Below are positions 36,571-44,823 of a stretch of 64,000 nt of DNA, in pieces (the stretch's first letter is position 1; every line of letters begins with the position of its first letter). Made by a program: the position numbers and the translations under genes. The DNA is taken from positions 123,487 through 187,486 of the forward strand of contig JAABSO010000004.1 in NCBI GenBank assembly GCA_011390335.1, written 5' to 3'. The notes under the pieces are model-generated. The model had not been told where the DNA came from. It did not search any database and saw nothing but the letters and a program-made list of their open reading frames with translations. The DNA comes from Desulfotignum sp. (lineage in GTDB: Bacteria; Desulfobacterota; Desulfobacteria; Desulfobacterales; Desulfobacteraceae).

Positions 36571-38700
36571 TTAGGCCTTTGAAATACTGGCTTTGACGCC
36601 AAAGGCAGCATCCAGTCCTGAACCGGGTTCAATTACCGGACTGATCAATTCATGTACGTTCACGCCCTTGCCGGCGACATATCTGTTGTCAAATGTATGG
36701 CCAAGCCCTTTGACCATGCCGATGACCCCGGGCATGATTCCTTCATTGAAATTAAGCCGCACCTTTGCAGATCCTGCGGGCGTGGTCACTGTCACGAATC
36801 CGCCGTCTTTCAGTCCATTGGCTGTCTTGGGGTTGATTTCCACAAACATGTCCCTGTTTTTAATCACCCGGTCAGACACTGTTTTGATGGCAAACGGCGA
36901 AGAAGCCGGGGCTGTGCTGGCCACCCGCATATCGTCTATGGGCACCAGGGTAAGATCAGCATCTCCTTGGGGCTGTATTGTCGACGGGTTTTCAGCCAGA
37001 AAGGCAAAATCGGTTCTCACCCTGCCGGCAGGAGGTCCTTGTGAAACAACGGCATAGCCGCTTTTGGACAAATCGTTCCAGATACCGGGAACCAGGCTTT
37101 TCAGGCAGGTTTTATAATCAGGCCAGTCAAAACTATCTCCCATGGTACCCCCGAGGGTTTTTGCCAGATGGATCAGGGCATCACCCGGACTGCGGGTATC
37201 AAAGACAGGATCCACAACAGGCTGGGCCAGGCCCACAACTAAGCCGGCAAATCCTGCCTTGGATGGGACATCTTCAAACCGTTCCAGAAATGTGGATATC
37301 GGCAGGATCACATCCGATGCCAGGGCGGTTTCATCCATGAATGAGGTAAAATTAACCACAAAGGGAATCTTTTCAAAAGCCGCCCTGGTCTGCATGGGGT
37401 CGTTCAGGGAATAACAGGGATTTGCACTGTAAACAAACAATGTATCCACAACCGGTGCATCAGACTGGTGTATTTTTGTCACCAGTTCCTGGGCGGAACC
37501 AGCCAGTTTTTCTTGGGCAGCACCATCTCGAGCCACAGCATCCTGAACCGGATCTGGAAATGCCAGATACCCGGGCACCGGTTTGACAAAGGTACCGCCC
37601 TTTTTATTGATATTGCCGGTCAGGCAGTTGAGGGTATGAATCGCGGCAAACTCTTTAAGGCTCTGGGCACCATCCCCGCGGCCTTTGCCGGGAACAGCCA
37701 CAGGCATTTTTGCCTTTGCAAAAGCAATGGCGGTTTTTTTGATGTCAGCAGCACTGATACCGGTAATGGCCGCCACCTGATCCACCGGATATTTCTGCTG
37801 CACCATGGCGTTGAAACGGTTGAGCCCCCCCCTGAATCCGGCGGCAAATTCCGGATCAAACAGGTTTTCCTGCAGCAGGATGCCGCACATGGCCATGGCC
37901 AGATCCGCCTCTGTTCCCGGATGTATCGGTATCCATTTGTCAGCAGTTGCCGCAGTGTTGGAGAGCCTGGGCTCAATCTGATAGAACTTTGCACCCCTTT
38001 GCATGCGGCCGGAATTGGCCTTGAAACAGGCCACCGGTGATCCCCAGCCCTCTATAATGCCGGCCCCGAAGCTGAGGATAAAATCAGCATTGTCCAGGTC
38101 GAATCCCAGGGTATGGCCGGAACCGTGAAGCGTTTGAGCGGTTTGTGTGAGCCAGGATTCCAGGGTCTGCATGGTAAAATGGTTGGGAGAACCGAAAGCT
38201 GTCATAAAATGGCTGAACAGCCCGGGCACCGATCCAAGGTTTGTGTCTGTGATGCAGGCCAGGGAGTCAGGACGTTGGTTTTCCCGGATTTTTCCCAGTC
38301 TGCCGGCCACAAGCGTGATGGCTTCTTCCCAGGATATGGGTTCAAAACGGCCATTGTTTTTCTTCAACGGTGTTTTCACCCGGCAGGGATCATACAGGTA
38401 CTGGAGCCCGGCAATGCCATGGAGACATGCCCCGCCGTTATTCACAGGATAAGTGTCTTGCCCTTCTATTTTTACGGGTCTGCCGTCAATTTTTCTGACG
38501 TTGATGCCGCAGGTTCCCGGACACAGGGTGCACACCGACTGGCCATAGGTAATTTTTCCGTCAGGGGGAACAGGGGTCCAGGGCCAGTTCTGGGTCCAGA
38601 TGGAAGAATCATCTGTCAGTTTGGCCCCCACAGGGGAGATTGCAATACCTGCAACCGCGCCAAGTCCCAATCCCAAGAAGCTTCTTCTATCAACTTTCAT
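36571..38700 (-). CDS. qrcB: Menaquinone reductase complex, molybdopterin-oxidoreductase-like subunit QrcB
   Basis: 709 residues. A twin-arginine signal (DRRSFLGLGLG) directs Tat export. An N-terminal cluster motif reads CTLCPGTCG and continues to NNGGAC. The rest is the molybdopterin-oxidoreductase fold (GRLGKIRENQRPD, KGRGDGAQSLKEF, the C-terminal beta-barrel near NPKTANGLKDG). In characterised Qrc the equivalent subunit lacks molybdenum, and I do not see a clear Mo-ligating Cys or SeCys here. AGAGGA precedes the ATG. It is second in qrcABCD. Confidence 0.93.
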   Translation of the reverse strand: MKVDRRSFLGLGLGAVAGIAISPVGAKLTDDSSIWTQNWPWTPVPPDGKITYGQSVCTLCPGTCGINVRKIDGRPVKIEGQDTYPVNNGGACLHGIAGLQYLYDPCRVKTPLKKNNGRFEPISWEEAITLVAGRLGKIRENQRPDSLACITDTNLGSVPGLFSHFMTAFGSPNHFTMQTLESWLTQTAQTLHGSGHTLGFDLDNADFILSFGAGIIEGWGSPVACFKANSGRMQRGAKFYQIEPRLSNTAATADKWIPIHPGTEADLAMAMCGILLQENLFDPEFAAGFRGGLNRFNAMVQQKYPVDQVAAITGISAADIKKTAIAFAKAKMPVAVPGKGRGDGAQSLKEFAAIHTLNCLTGNINKKGGTFVKPVPGYLAFPDPVQDAVARDGAAQEKLAGSAQELVTKIHQSDAPVVDTLFVYSANPCYSLNDPMQTRAAFEKIPFVVNFTSFMDETALASDVILPISTFLERFEDVPSKAGFAGLVVGLAQPVVDPVFDTRSPGDALIHLAKTLGGTMGDSFDWPDYKTCLKSLVPGIWNDLSKSGYAVVSQGPPAGRVRTDFAFLAENPSTIQPQGDADLTLVPIDDMRVASTAPASSPFAIKTVSDRVIKNRDMFVEINPKTANGLKDGGFVTVTTPAGSAKVRLNFNEGIMPGVIGMVKGLGHTFDNRYVAGKGVNVHELISPVIEPGSGLDAAFGVKASISKA

Positions 38701-38741
38701 ATGTAAAATCCTCTATAAAATTTGCAATTCTTGTATCTGGT

Positions 38742-39413
38742 CTATTTGTGGCACTGGAAGCAATAGCCCTTGTGGCCGGTCTCTTTTTCATGACACACTG
38801 CGCAGTCATCCATCTTCATGCTGTCCCAGGGATTTTTCGTGATACCCCAGATATTGTTACCCCAGATATCACGGCTGTAGCCGGTAAGTCTGTTTTCTTC
38901 ATAAGGCCTGGAAGAAGTGGATTCACCAATGTGGCCATGGCAGGTTACGCAGTCCATGCCGGCTGCTTTGATATGGGCAGCGTGGGAAAAGTACACACAA
39001 TCAGGCTGTTTTGCATACACATACCAGGGAACCTCCCGCTGTTTTGCCACATACTCTGCTGCAAAAATGGCTTCATCTTCTGTTTCACCCATGGGTTCAT
39101 CTGTGTGACAGTCCAGACAGGATTCTGTTTTGGGGATGCCTGAAAAGGTACCATCTTCTCTGAGAAAATGGCAGGATTCACAGTCCCCGGTTTCCTGAAC
39201 ATGCAGCGCGTGATCAAAATTAAAGGGCTGCTCATGTTTGGAGTAGAGCAGCTTGGGGAACAGCAGCCAGCCGGACAAAAAGCAAATCAAAAATGCCAAA
39301 ATAAAAAAAATGACACCCAGCCCCAGGCCTGTGTCATTTTTTGGATCACCGGCAGCACATTCCTTTGCACCATCCATGGAACCATGTTCTGTTTTGTTTT
39401 CTATTTCACTCAT
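38742..39413 (-). CDS. qrcA: Menaquinone reductase complex, multihaem cytochrome c QrcA
   Basis: 223 residues. One N-terminal transmembrane anchor (GLGVIFFILAFLICFLSGWLLF, 31-52) then a periplasmic domain with five CxxCH motifs at Cys78, 99, 155, 204 and 218. It would accept electrons from periplasmic type I cytochrome c3 and pass them to QrcB/C. Desulfovibrio QrcA is described as hexahaem; the sixth motif is not present, and a sequence CVYFSH at 139-144 lies where one could once have been. ATG 39413 is used, with GGAG six bases upstream. Confidence 0.92.
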   Translation of the reverse strand: MSEIENKTEHGSMDGAKECAAGDPKNDTGLGLGVIFFILAFLICFLSGWLLFPKLLYSKHEQPFNFDHALHVQETGDCESCHFLREDGTFSGIPKTESCLDCHTDEPMGETEDEAIFAAEYVAKQREVPWYVYAKQPDCVYFSHAAHIKAAGMDCVTCHGHIGESTSSRPYEENRLTGYSRDIWGNNIWGITKNPWDSMKMDDCAVCHEKETGHKGYCFQCHK

Positions 39414-39636
39414 GAAAACTCCATCAATGTTAAAATGTTGATGTTTACTATAACCATTGTATCCAGGCACCCACCCGGACATATATTTTTTGCACCCGAC
39501 ACAGCTATTGGCAGGATGCAATCCATTCCAGGGGGCATAATCGCGTTATTCTATAGTAATATCTGGATTTGTTGTCAAGATAAAATGAGGCGGGGATAAA
39601 GGAAGACAAAGGATGAAAAAAAGGTGGGGGCCATAC

Positions 39637-39686
39637 CGCTTTCACATCCATCCCAGAGATTTGGGAAAGGATGTGAAAGCGTTTTT
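39637..39686. terminator. Strong hairpin between ccsA and qrcA
   Basis: A 13-bp perfect stem, CGCTTTCACATCC (39637-39649) with GGATGTGAAAGCG (39669-39681), encloses a second CCCA/TGGG stem. Five T follow on the plus strand and five A precede it there, while T-rich sequence follows on the minus strand after a gap. It probably separates resB-ccsA from qrcABCD transcription. Confidence 0.7.
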
Positions 39687-39698
39687 CAGTGCCTTTTT

Positions 39699-40538
39699 TT
39701 ATCCATAGCTGTGAAGGCCGGAAAGCAGAAAATTGACCCCGAAATAGGTGAACAATACCGCCACAAATCCCACAATAGAAACCAGGGCCAGGTTCTTCCC
39801 GTGCCATCCCCGCATCAGGCGCAGGTGCATGAAAATGGCATACACAAACCAGGTGATCAGGGACCAGGTTTCCTTGGGGTCCCAGGACCAGTATTTCCCC
39901 CAGGCGGAATTGGCCCATACCGCACCGGTGATAATACCGATGGTCAAAAACAGAAAACCGAATACCACCATCTGGTAGGTGAGTTCATCAATGACATCCC
40001 AGGATGGCAGGCGGGCAAAAACACCATTTTCAGTTGTCTTTTTTGGTTTGACAAAATAGATGATGCTGAACCCGAAAGCCACTGCAAAACCGGCATATCC
40101 CAGAAAACAGGTAATCACATGGGCGATGAGCCAGTTGCTTTTCAAGGCAGGGATCAATGGACTTATTTTTGAACTGATACTGGGATCAAAAGAAGCATAG
40201 GCAATGGCAAGAAATATCAGAGGAGAAACAAACACCCCGAATCCCTGCTCCTTGTATTTGCTTTCCACAAATATATACAAAAGGGCCATGGTCCAGGAAA
40301 AAAACACCAGAGATTCATACATGTTGGAAAACGGGGCATGTCCATACCCCATCTGATAGGATTCCACCCATCGCAGCCCGATCCCTGCGGTGTTCAGCAA
40401 AAAACCTGTGACAAGAACGAAAAACCCGGCTGTTGCCAGCATTTTTTTCTTAAACGCAAAGTATCCGATATAAAAAACAGTTGCCAGCCCGTAAATAAAG
40501 GTGGCTGAAGACAATGCAATGGAACTGTTCATATTCAT
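39699..40538 (-). CDS. ccsA: Cytochrome c maturation protein CcsA (system II)
   Basis: 279 residues, about eight transmembrane helices. Carries the tryptophan-rich haem-handling signature WANSAWGKYWSWDPKETWSLI. With ResB/CcsB it forms the system II cytochrome c synthetase that delivers haem to CxxCH motifs in the periplasm. Its start overlaps the resB stop (TAATG); a second ATG at 40532 is better spaced from AAAGGG. Adjacent to the qrc operon, whose QrcA is a client. Confidence 0.94.
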   Translation of the reverse strand: MNMNSSIALSSATFIYGLATVFYIGYFAFKKKMLATAGFFVLVTGFLLNTAGIGLRWVESYQMGYGHAPFSNMYESLVFFSWTMALLYIFVESKYKEQGFGVFVSPLIFLAIAYASFDPSISSKISPLIPALKSNWLIAHVITCFLGYAGFAVAFGFSIIYFVKPKKTTENGVFARLPSWDVIDELTYQMVVFGFLFLTIGIITGAVWANSAWGKYWSWDPKETWSLITWFVYAIFMHLRLMRGWHGKNLALVSIVGFVAVLFTYFGVNFLLSGLHSYG

Positions 40539-41926
40539 TACCCTTTTTTAAATTGATTTTCCAGACGGGTGGCCATTCCTGCCAGCTTCAGGTTCAGATT
40601 CTGTGTGCTGCGGTTGGTTCTGCCTGCCAGATGGATGCTGGTTTTCCCGTCATTGCGGGGTTCCACAGCAATGAGATACGACTGGTGGGACATGAAAAAG
40701 GTCACCCAGCAGCCCAGTATCATGAGAACAAAGCCGGCATATACATACCAGACCCCTGGATCTTTTGTGACCTGGAGTCCGGTATAGTATTTTTTTTCAA
40801 ATTCTTTGACAACAAAGGTGAACCTGCCTTTGCGCATTTTATCAAAAGTGGGAAACTGCAAGGGCATCCCGATCTGAAACGCCTCTTTTTCCTTGGGGGT
40901 CACTTTTCCGAAAAAAGCCTCACCCAGGTTGCGCCCCCTGAAATCAAAATGGGGCAAAAACCCCTGGAGCTGAAAACTGCCTGTTTCATCCGGCAGTGCG
41001 ATGGTCTCACCCACCTGCATGGTCCGGGTGATCTCCTGTCCGGTGATGTTGTCTGTAATGGCCATTACAGCAGCACCGGATGAAGCTGTTCCATAAGAAG
41101 ACTGAAAAATATTGATGCCTTTATACCGCAACGGATGGTTGACCCGGATATCTGTGGTCAGCGTTTCCTGTCCGTCTTCAATGATGGTCAGGTTGGATCT
41201 AAACTCTTCAGGCGCGCCGGTATCATAAAATTTTACCTCAAATTCATTGCACCGTATCAGAAAATCCAGCTGAACCGGTTCCCTTGTTTTGGCAGCAAAT
41301 ACCGTGCTGATCTGGTCTCCTTCATCAATTCTCACATTGGCCTTAAAGCCGAAAACAGACCCTATCAGTGCGCCCAGCAGCAAAAGCAGGACACTGGCAT
41401 GCACAACAAAAACCCCGATGCGGGTCCACCGCCCTTTTTCCGCATACACCATCCGGAAATTTTCTTCATTTTTTTTGTGCACCGGCCCCACCTGCTTTGA
41501 CAGCCAGTTTTCACAGGCTGCAGTCACAGAATCCGCCGTCTGGTCCACAAAAAAGGTGTGTTTTTTTTTGGACCGCAGAAACCGGTCCGGATTGAACCGG
41601 ATCTGTTTTGGAAAAATGGTCTTCCAAACAAGCGAAAGCCGTTCCACCGAGCAGACAACAATATTGATGCACAAAAGCACCAGCAAAAACAGAAACCACC
41701 AGGCATGGTACATATCATCAATGGAAAAAACCTGTATCAGATTATACAACCCCTTTCCATAAAGCGCGATATACTGCTGCGGGGTTCCGTTCTGGAGCAC
41801 CACTGTGCCGATGATGGAGGTGACAGCCAGCAGCACCAGGGTGTAAACCGTCAGTTTGACAGAACAGAAAAATTCCCATATCTGCCGGGGGATGGTATCT
41901 TGATTTTTCACTTTTTTTTCTTTCAT
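40538..41926 (-). CDS. resB: Cytochrome c maturation protein ResB/CcsB (system II)
   Basis: 462 residues. Four-helix membrane protein with a large periplasmic ResB domain (about 230-400). Seen: the N-terminal helix pair after RQIWEFFCSVKLTVYTLVLLAV, WRTRIGVFVVHAS-like third helix, and a C-terminal helix YAGFVLMILGCWVTF followed by FFMSHQSYLIAVEP, a typical ResB ending. It precedes ccsA in one operon. Start codon follows the recD end by about 7 bp on the same strand, so recD, resB and ccsA may be co-transcribed. Confidence 0.93.
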   Translation of the reverse strand: MKEKKVKNQDTIPRQIWEFFCSVKLTVYTLVLLAVTSIIGTVVLQNGTPQQYIALYGKGLYNLIQVFSIDDMYHAWWFLFLLVLLCINIVVCSVERLSLVWKTIFPKQIRFNPDRFLRSKKKHTFFVDQTADSVTAACENWLSKQVGPVHKKNEENFRMVYAEKGRWTRIGVFVVHASVLLLLLGALIGSVFGFKANVRIDEGDQISTVFAAKTREPVQLDFLIRCNEFEVKFYDTGAPEEFRSNLTIIEDGQETLTTDIRVNHPLRYKGINIFQSSYGTASSGAAVMAITDNITGQEITRTMQVGETIALPDETGSFQLQGFLPHFDFRGRNLGEAFFGKVTPKEKEAFQIGMPLQFPTFDKMRKGRFTFVVKEFEKKYYTGLQVTKDPGVWYVYAGFVLMILGCWVTFFMSHQSYLIAVEPRNDGKTSIHLAGRTNRSTQNLNLKLAGMATRLENQFKKG

Positions 41927-41933
41927 TGTCAGG

Positions 41934-43670
41934 TTATGTTTGCTTCACAGGGTCAGCAGCACTTTTTTTTAGTTCACAGTCCAGCAGGTGCGGCAGGCGC
42001 GATGTTTTTTCCAGGCACAGGTGCATGGCCTCCTTGATAACATCCAGACGGCCCACAATTATGGCTTTCTGCCTGGCCCTTGTTACCCCGGTATACAGCA
42101 GCTGTCGGGTGACCACCCGGGACAGCTGGTCCGGGATCACTATCAAAACCGTATTAAATTCTGAACCCTGGCTTTTATGGATGGTCACGCCAAAAGCTTT
42201 TTCATGGGAGGGCAGATCCAGGTAACGAAACTTTTTCACCATACCGTCTTCCATTGTGAAGCCGGCCGTCAGTATCCCTTTTTGGTCCAAAACAACCCCG
42301 GTATCGCCATTAAAAAGCCCCCTAGTATAATCATTTGCAGTAATCATGACCAACTGTTTTAAAAACCGCTCCCTTATACCAGAATCAAAAACCTTGCGCA
42401 AAATATTTTCACAAAGATGATTAATTTGTAATGTTCCATATTCCCCTTTTTTGTGGGCACATAAAATTCTGAAATCATCCATGGCAGCAAGAGATGCGGT
42501 CAGGCCCTGCTGCTGCATGAACCCGGCATACCCTTCTCTTATATGGGTTTCCAGTGTCCGGGCATACCCTTTTTCGGGCTGTTCAAACAGCAGATCCGGG
42601 TACCGGTTTTTTGTAAGAATTTTTGTCACTACAGCAGCATCATTCTTTCGAATGGCATCGGCCAGATTCTCGATGCCTGTTTTGCCCCCGGATCTGAAAT
42701 TATAGGCCAGAAACACCACACATTTTTTCAGGGCCTCTGTCCGGCAGATATCACTGAACACAGCGCCGGCCTGTACCGGAGACAACTGGTTTTCATCCCC
42801 CAGAAGAATCACCCGGGCATCCAGAGGAATGGCTTCGAACAACCGGGTCATCAATGCCATGTCAATCATGGATGCCTCGTCAACAATCACCACATCTGCG
42901 GCAAGCAGGTTGTCTTTTCCATGAACAAACCCGGGCTGGTTCTTTTTTGGAACCAGCACCGAATGGATGGTGGCCCCGTCCTGGAGGCGGACCGCGGCCT
43001 TTCCTGTGGGAGCAACAGACAAAAACCGCGGCATGGGCTGACCATTTGCTGCAGCATGTTCCTGGATCACCTGTCTGATAATTTTTGAAATATGGGTTTT
43101 GCCGGTGCCGGGTCCCCCTGAAATCACCGTAAAATTGTCGGACAATGCCGTGATGACGGCTTTTTTCTGGTACTGGACATGATCGGGATGCTGCCCTTTG
43201 AAGGTCTCGTCCACTGCTGCCTGAACAAATTTTGGGTCCAGGGGAAGCGGGTGGGACCGGATGCGTTCAGACAGGGTCTGCACCAGGCGATGCTGAAAAT
43301 CATGGTATTTGGACAGGTAAAGACAGCCGTCAGCATCCAGAACCATCGGCAAACAAAGGGTGTCTGAATCTTGTGGTTTTCCCACCATGGAGGATGATTC
43401 CAAAGCCTTTATCCAGGCATCAAATCCAGGCAGCTGCACCGTATCTTCAGGATTTTGTTCCAGATGTATGGCTGTGCCTGCCGCTTTTTTGATATCCAGG
43501 CAGATTTTTCCATCAGCCAGTTCCCTGGAAACCAGGGCGCAGGTAACCGGCACCAGGTGATGGTCGTGGGGGAAAACAGCTGCCATGCTGAGGGCAAAAT
43601 AATAATCCAAGTGGGTTATCACGCCATGTTCATGCAGCCTGTGCAGCCAGGGAAACGCTTTTTGGGTCAT
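41934..43670 (-). CDS. recD: RecD-type helicase (exodeoxyribonuclease V alpha)
   Basis: 578 residues. 5'-3' SF1B helicase subunit of RecBCD. Walker A GGPGTGKT (185-192), DEASMID (motif II), LLGDENQLSPV (motif III), and the C-terminal AFGVTIHKSQGSEF with LYTGVTRAR (motifs V-VI). Length is that of the RecBCD-associated RecD rather than the larger RecD2. No recB or recC is adjacent in this window; upstream is an unrelated small gene. Whether those partners are elsewhere is unknown. Confidence 0.92.
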   Translation of the reverse strand: MTQKAFPWLHRLHEHGVITHLDYYFALSMAAVFPHDHHLVPVTCALVSRELADGKICLDIKKAAGTAIHLEQNPEDTVQLPGFDAWIKALESSSMVGKPQDSDTLCLPMVLDADGCLYLSKYHDFQHRLVQTLSERIRSHPLPLDPKFVQAAVDETFKGQHPDHVQYQKKAVITALSDNFTVISGGPGTGKTHISKIIRQVIQEHAAANGQPMPRFLSVAPTGKAAVRLQDGATIHSVLVPKKNQPGFVHGKDNLLAADVVIVDEASMIDMALMTRLFEAIPLDARVILLGDENQLSPVQAGAVFSDICRTEALKKCVVFLAYNFRSGGKTGIENLADAIRKNDAAVVTKILTKNRYPDLLFEQPEKGYARTLETHIREGYAGFMQQQGLTASLAAMDDFRILCAHKKGEYGTLQINHLCENILRKVFDSGIRERFLKQLVMITANDYTRGLFNGDTGVVLDQKGILTAGFTMEDGMVKKFRYLDLPSHEKAFGVTIHKSQGSEFNTVLIVIPDQLSRVVTRQLLYTGVTRARQKAIIVGRLDVIKEAMHLCLEKTSRLPHLLDCELKKSAADPVKQT

Positions 43671-43780
43671 TGCCGGATTTTCCTGAAAATTGTGGTGATG
43701 CTGTCATGGCAGCGGATGGTATCACAAGAAATGAAAATGGGCCGGGTACTGCAGGAAAAAAAGCCATTGTGGTATGAATA

Positions 43781-43814
43781 TAAAAAGGCGCCTTTTTTAC
43801 AAGACGCCTTTTTG
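43781..43814 (-). terminator. Terminator of the Arg-rich protein gene
   Basis: AAAAAGGCG (43782-43790) pairs with CGCCTTTTT (43805-43813). It lies directly after the minus-strand gene ending at 43827 and separates it from recD. Confidence 0.75.
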
Positions 43815-43826
43815 GTTATAATCAGC

Positions 43827-44117
43827 TTATCTGGAATAGGTGGGGTATACAGCAGATCCTCTTGTGGATTTTCTTCTGTCACCAGACACATTACGTCTGT
43901 CCACTCCCTTTCTGCGGTTGTTTTTAAAGGAAAGTTCCACAAATATACCTTCCCTTACACTGCTCCTTCTGTCGGCCCTGGCTTTGCGCCGTTCCCTTCT
44001 AAATTTGCGGGTAACGGTTCTTCTCCGCTCGGAAAATCCCCGTATCCTGTAAGGGGCATCAATGGCTTCGTCCTTAACCGGTAATATTTTATAATCAAAT
44101 ACCATGACGTTTTCCAT
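43827..44117 (-). CDS. Arg-rich small protein with DRR repeats
   Basis: 96 residues, very basic in the middle (RKFRRERRKARADRRSS) with repeated DRR/ERR tripeptides (GVDRRNVSGDRRK). No transmembrane segment or catalytic motif. Repeats of this kind often flank PilZ or receiver domains in deltaproteobacterial proteins, so it may be a nucleic-acid- or partner-binding adaptor. M1 lacks a good ribosome site; a second Met four codons later is equally likely. Own terminator downstream. Function unknown. Confidence 0.6.
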   Translation of the reverse strand: MENVMVFDYKILPVKDEAIDAPYRIRGFSERRRTVTRKFRRERRKARADRRSSVREGIFVELSFKNNRRKGVDRRNVSGDRRKSTRGSAVYPTYSR

Positions 44118-44183
44118 ACATTTTTCAGATTAATAATAACCCTTTAACCTAAATTATAGTATCGTCATATTTGATATGTTACT

Positions 44184-44624
44184 TTAATTTTTTTGCATGC
44201 TGTCTTCAATATACTGGTGAACTCTCAAAAACGGCACATACAATGAATCGCTGGTCGTAATATGTTCCACAAGCCAGTTTCTCAGCTCCAGTATGGTGTC
44301 CATGGTCAGATTGTCAACATCTTCTGCGATCTCCCGGCGCAGGCTGATGGCGCTTCTGATGAACCGGCGATGGGCCCTGGCATGGATCTCCCGGTCAGGA
44401 TATCCTTTTTTCCTGAGAATTTTTTCCTCGGTTGAAAAGTACAGTTTTCCATAATCATTGATTTCAGAAATCATGTTGGATAGTGCTTTAGGATCTGTTT
44501 TTTTATGTTTCAGGTCAATGAGTTCATTAAAAAGTGCAAACATTTTTTTCTGGTGATTGTCTATCTCAGCCACATCCACACTGAATTTTGGATCCCATTC
44601 GATCTGAAGATCGGATTTTGTCAT
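44184..44624 (-). CDS. Bacteriohemerythrin
   Basis: 146 residues, a four-helix di-iron O2-binding protein. Ligand pattern is visible: IDNHQKKMF, FSTEEKIL, HARAHRRF and WLVEHITTSD, matching H...HxxxE...HxxxH...HxxxxD. The ATG at 44624 has GAGGAG six bases upstream. In anaerobes these proteins sense or scavenge oxygen. It is fourth in hemL-mpl-small membrane protein-hemerythrin, a tight minus-strand operon. Confidence 0.9.
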   Translation of the reverse strand: MTKSDLQIEWDPKFSVDVAEIDNHQKKMFALFNELIDLKHKKTDPKALSNMISEINDYGKLYFSTEEKILRKKGYPDREIHARAHRRFIRSAISLRREIAEDVDNLTMDTILELRNWLVEHITTSDSLYVPFLRVHQYIEDSMQKN

Positions 44625-44634
44625 TCTTATCTCC

Positions 44635-44823
44635 TCAGTACTTCTTTTTTTTTCCAAACCAGGCATTACCGATAATTACGATGGAAAGCACCACCGCGAA
44701 AGCCGTGGCAATCACGATGCCCTGTTTTCCGAATTTCGGATAAATCACTTTGGGCACCAGGTACATATACAATACTATATGACACATCCCTATGCAGACA
44801 AGGCGGTACCAGTTTTTTTTCAT
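44635..44823 (-). CDS. Small two-helix membrane protein in the mpl operon
   Basis: 62 residues: two hydrophobic helices (about 8-25 and 35-53) and a Lys-rich C-terminus. Its ATG overlaps the mpl stop (ATGA), and its own stop is 11 bp from the hemerythrin start, so it is a translated member of the operon. No recognised family. Confidence 0.75.
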   Translation of the reverse strand: MKKNWYRLVCIGMCHIVLYMYLVPKVIYPKFGKQGIVIATAFAVVLSIVIIGNAWFGKKKKY

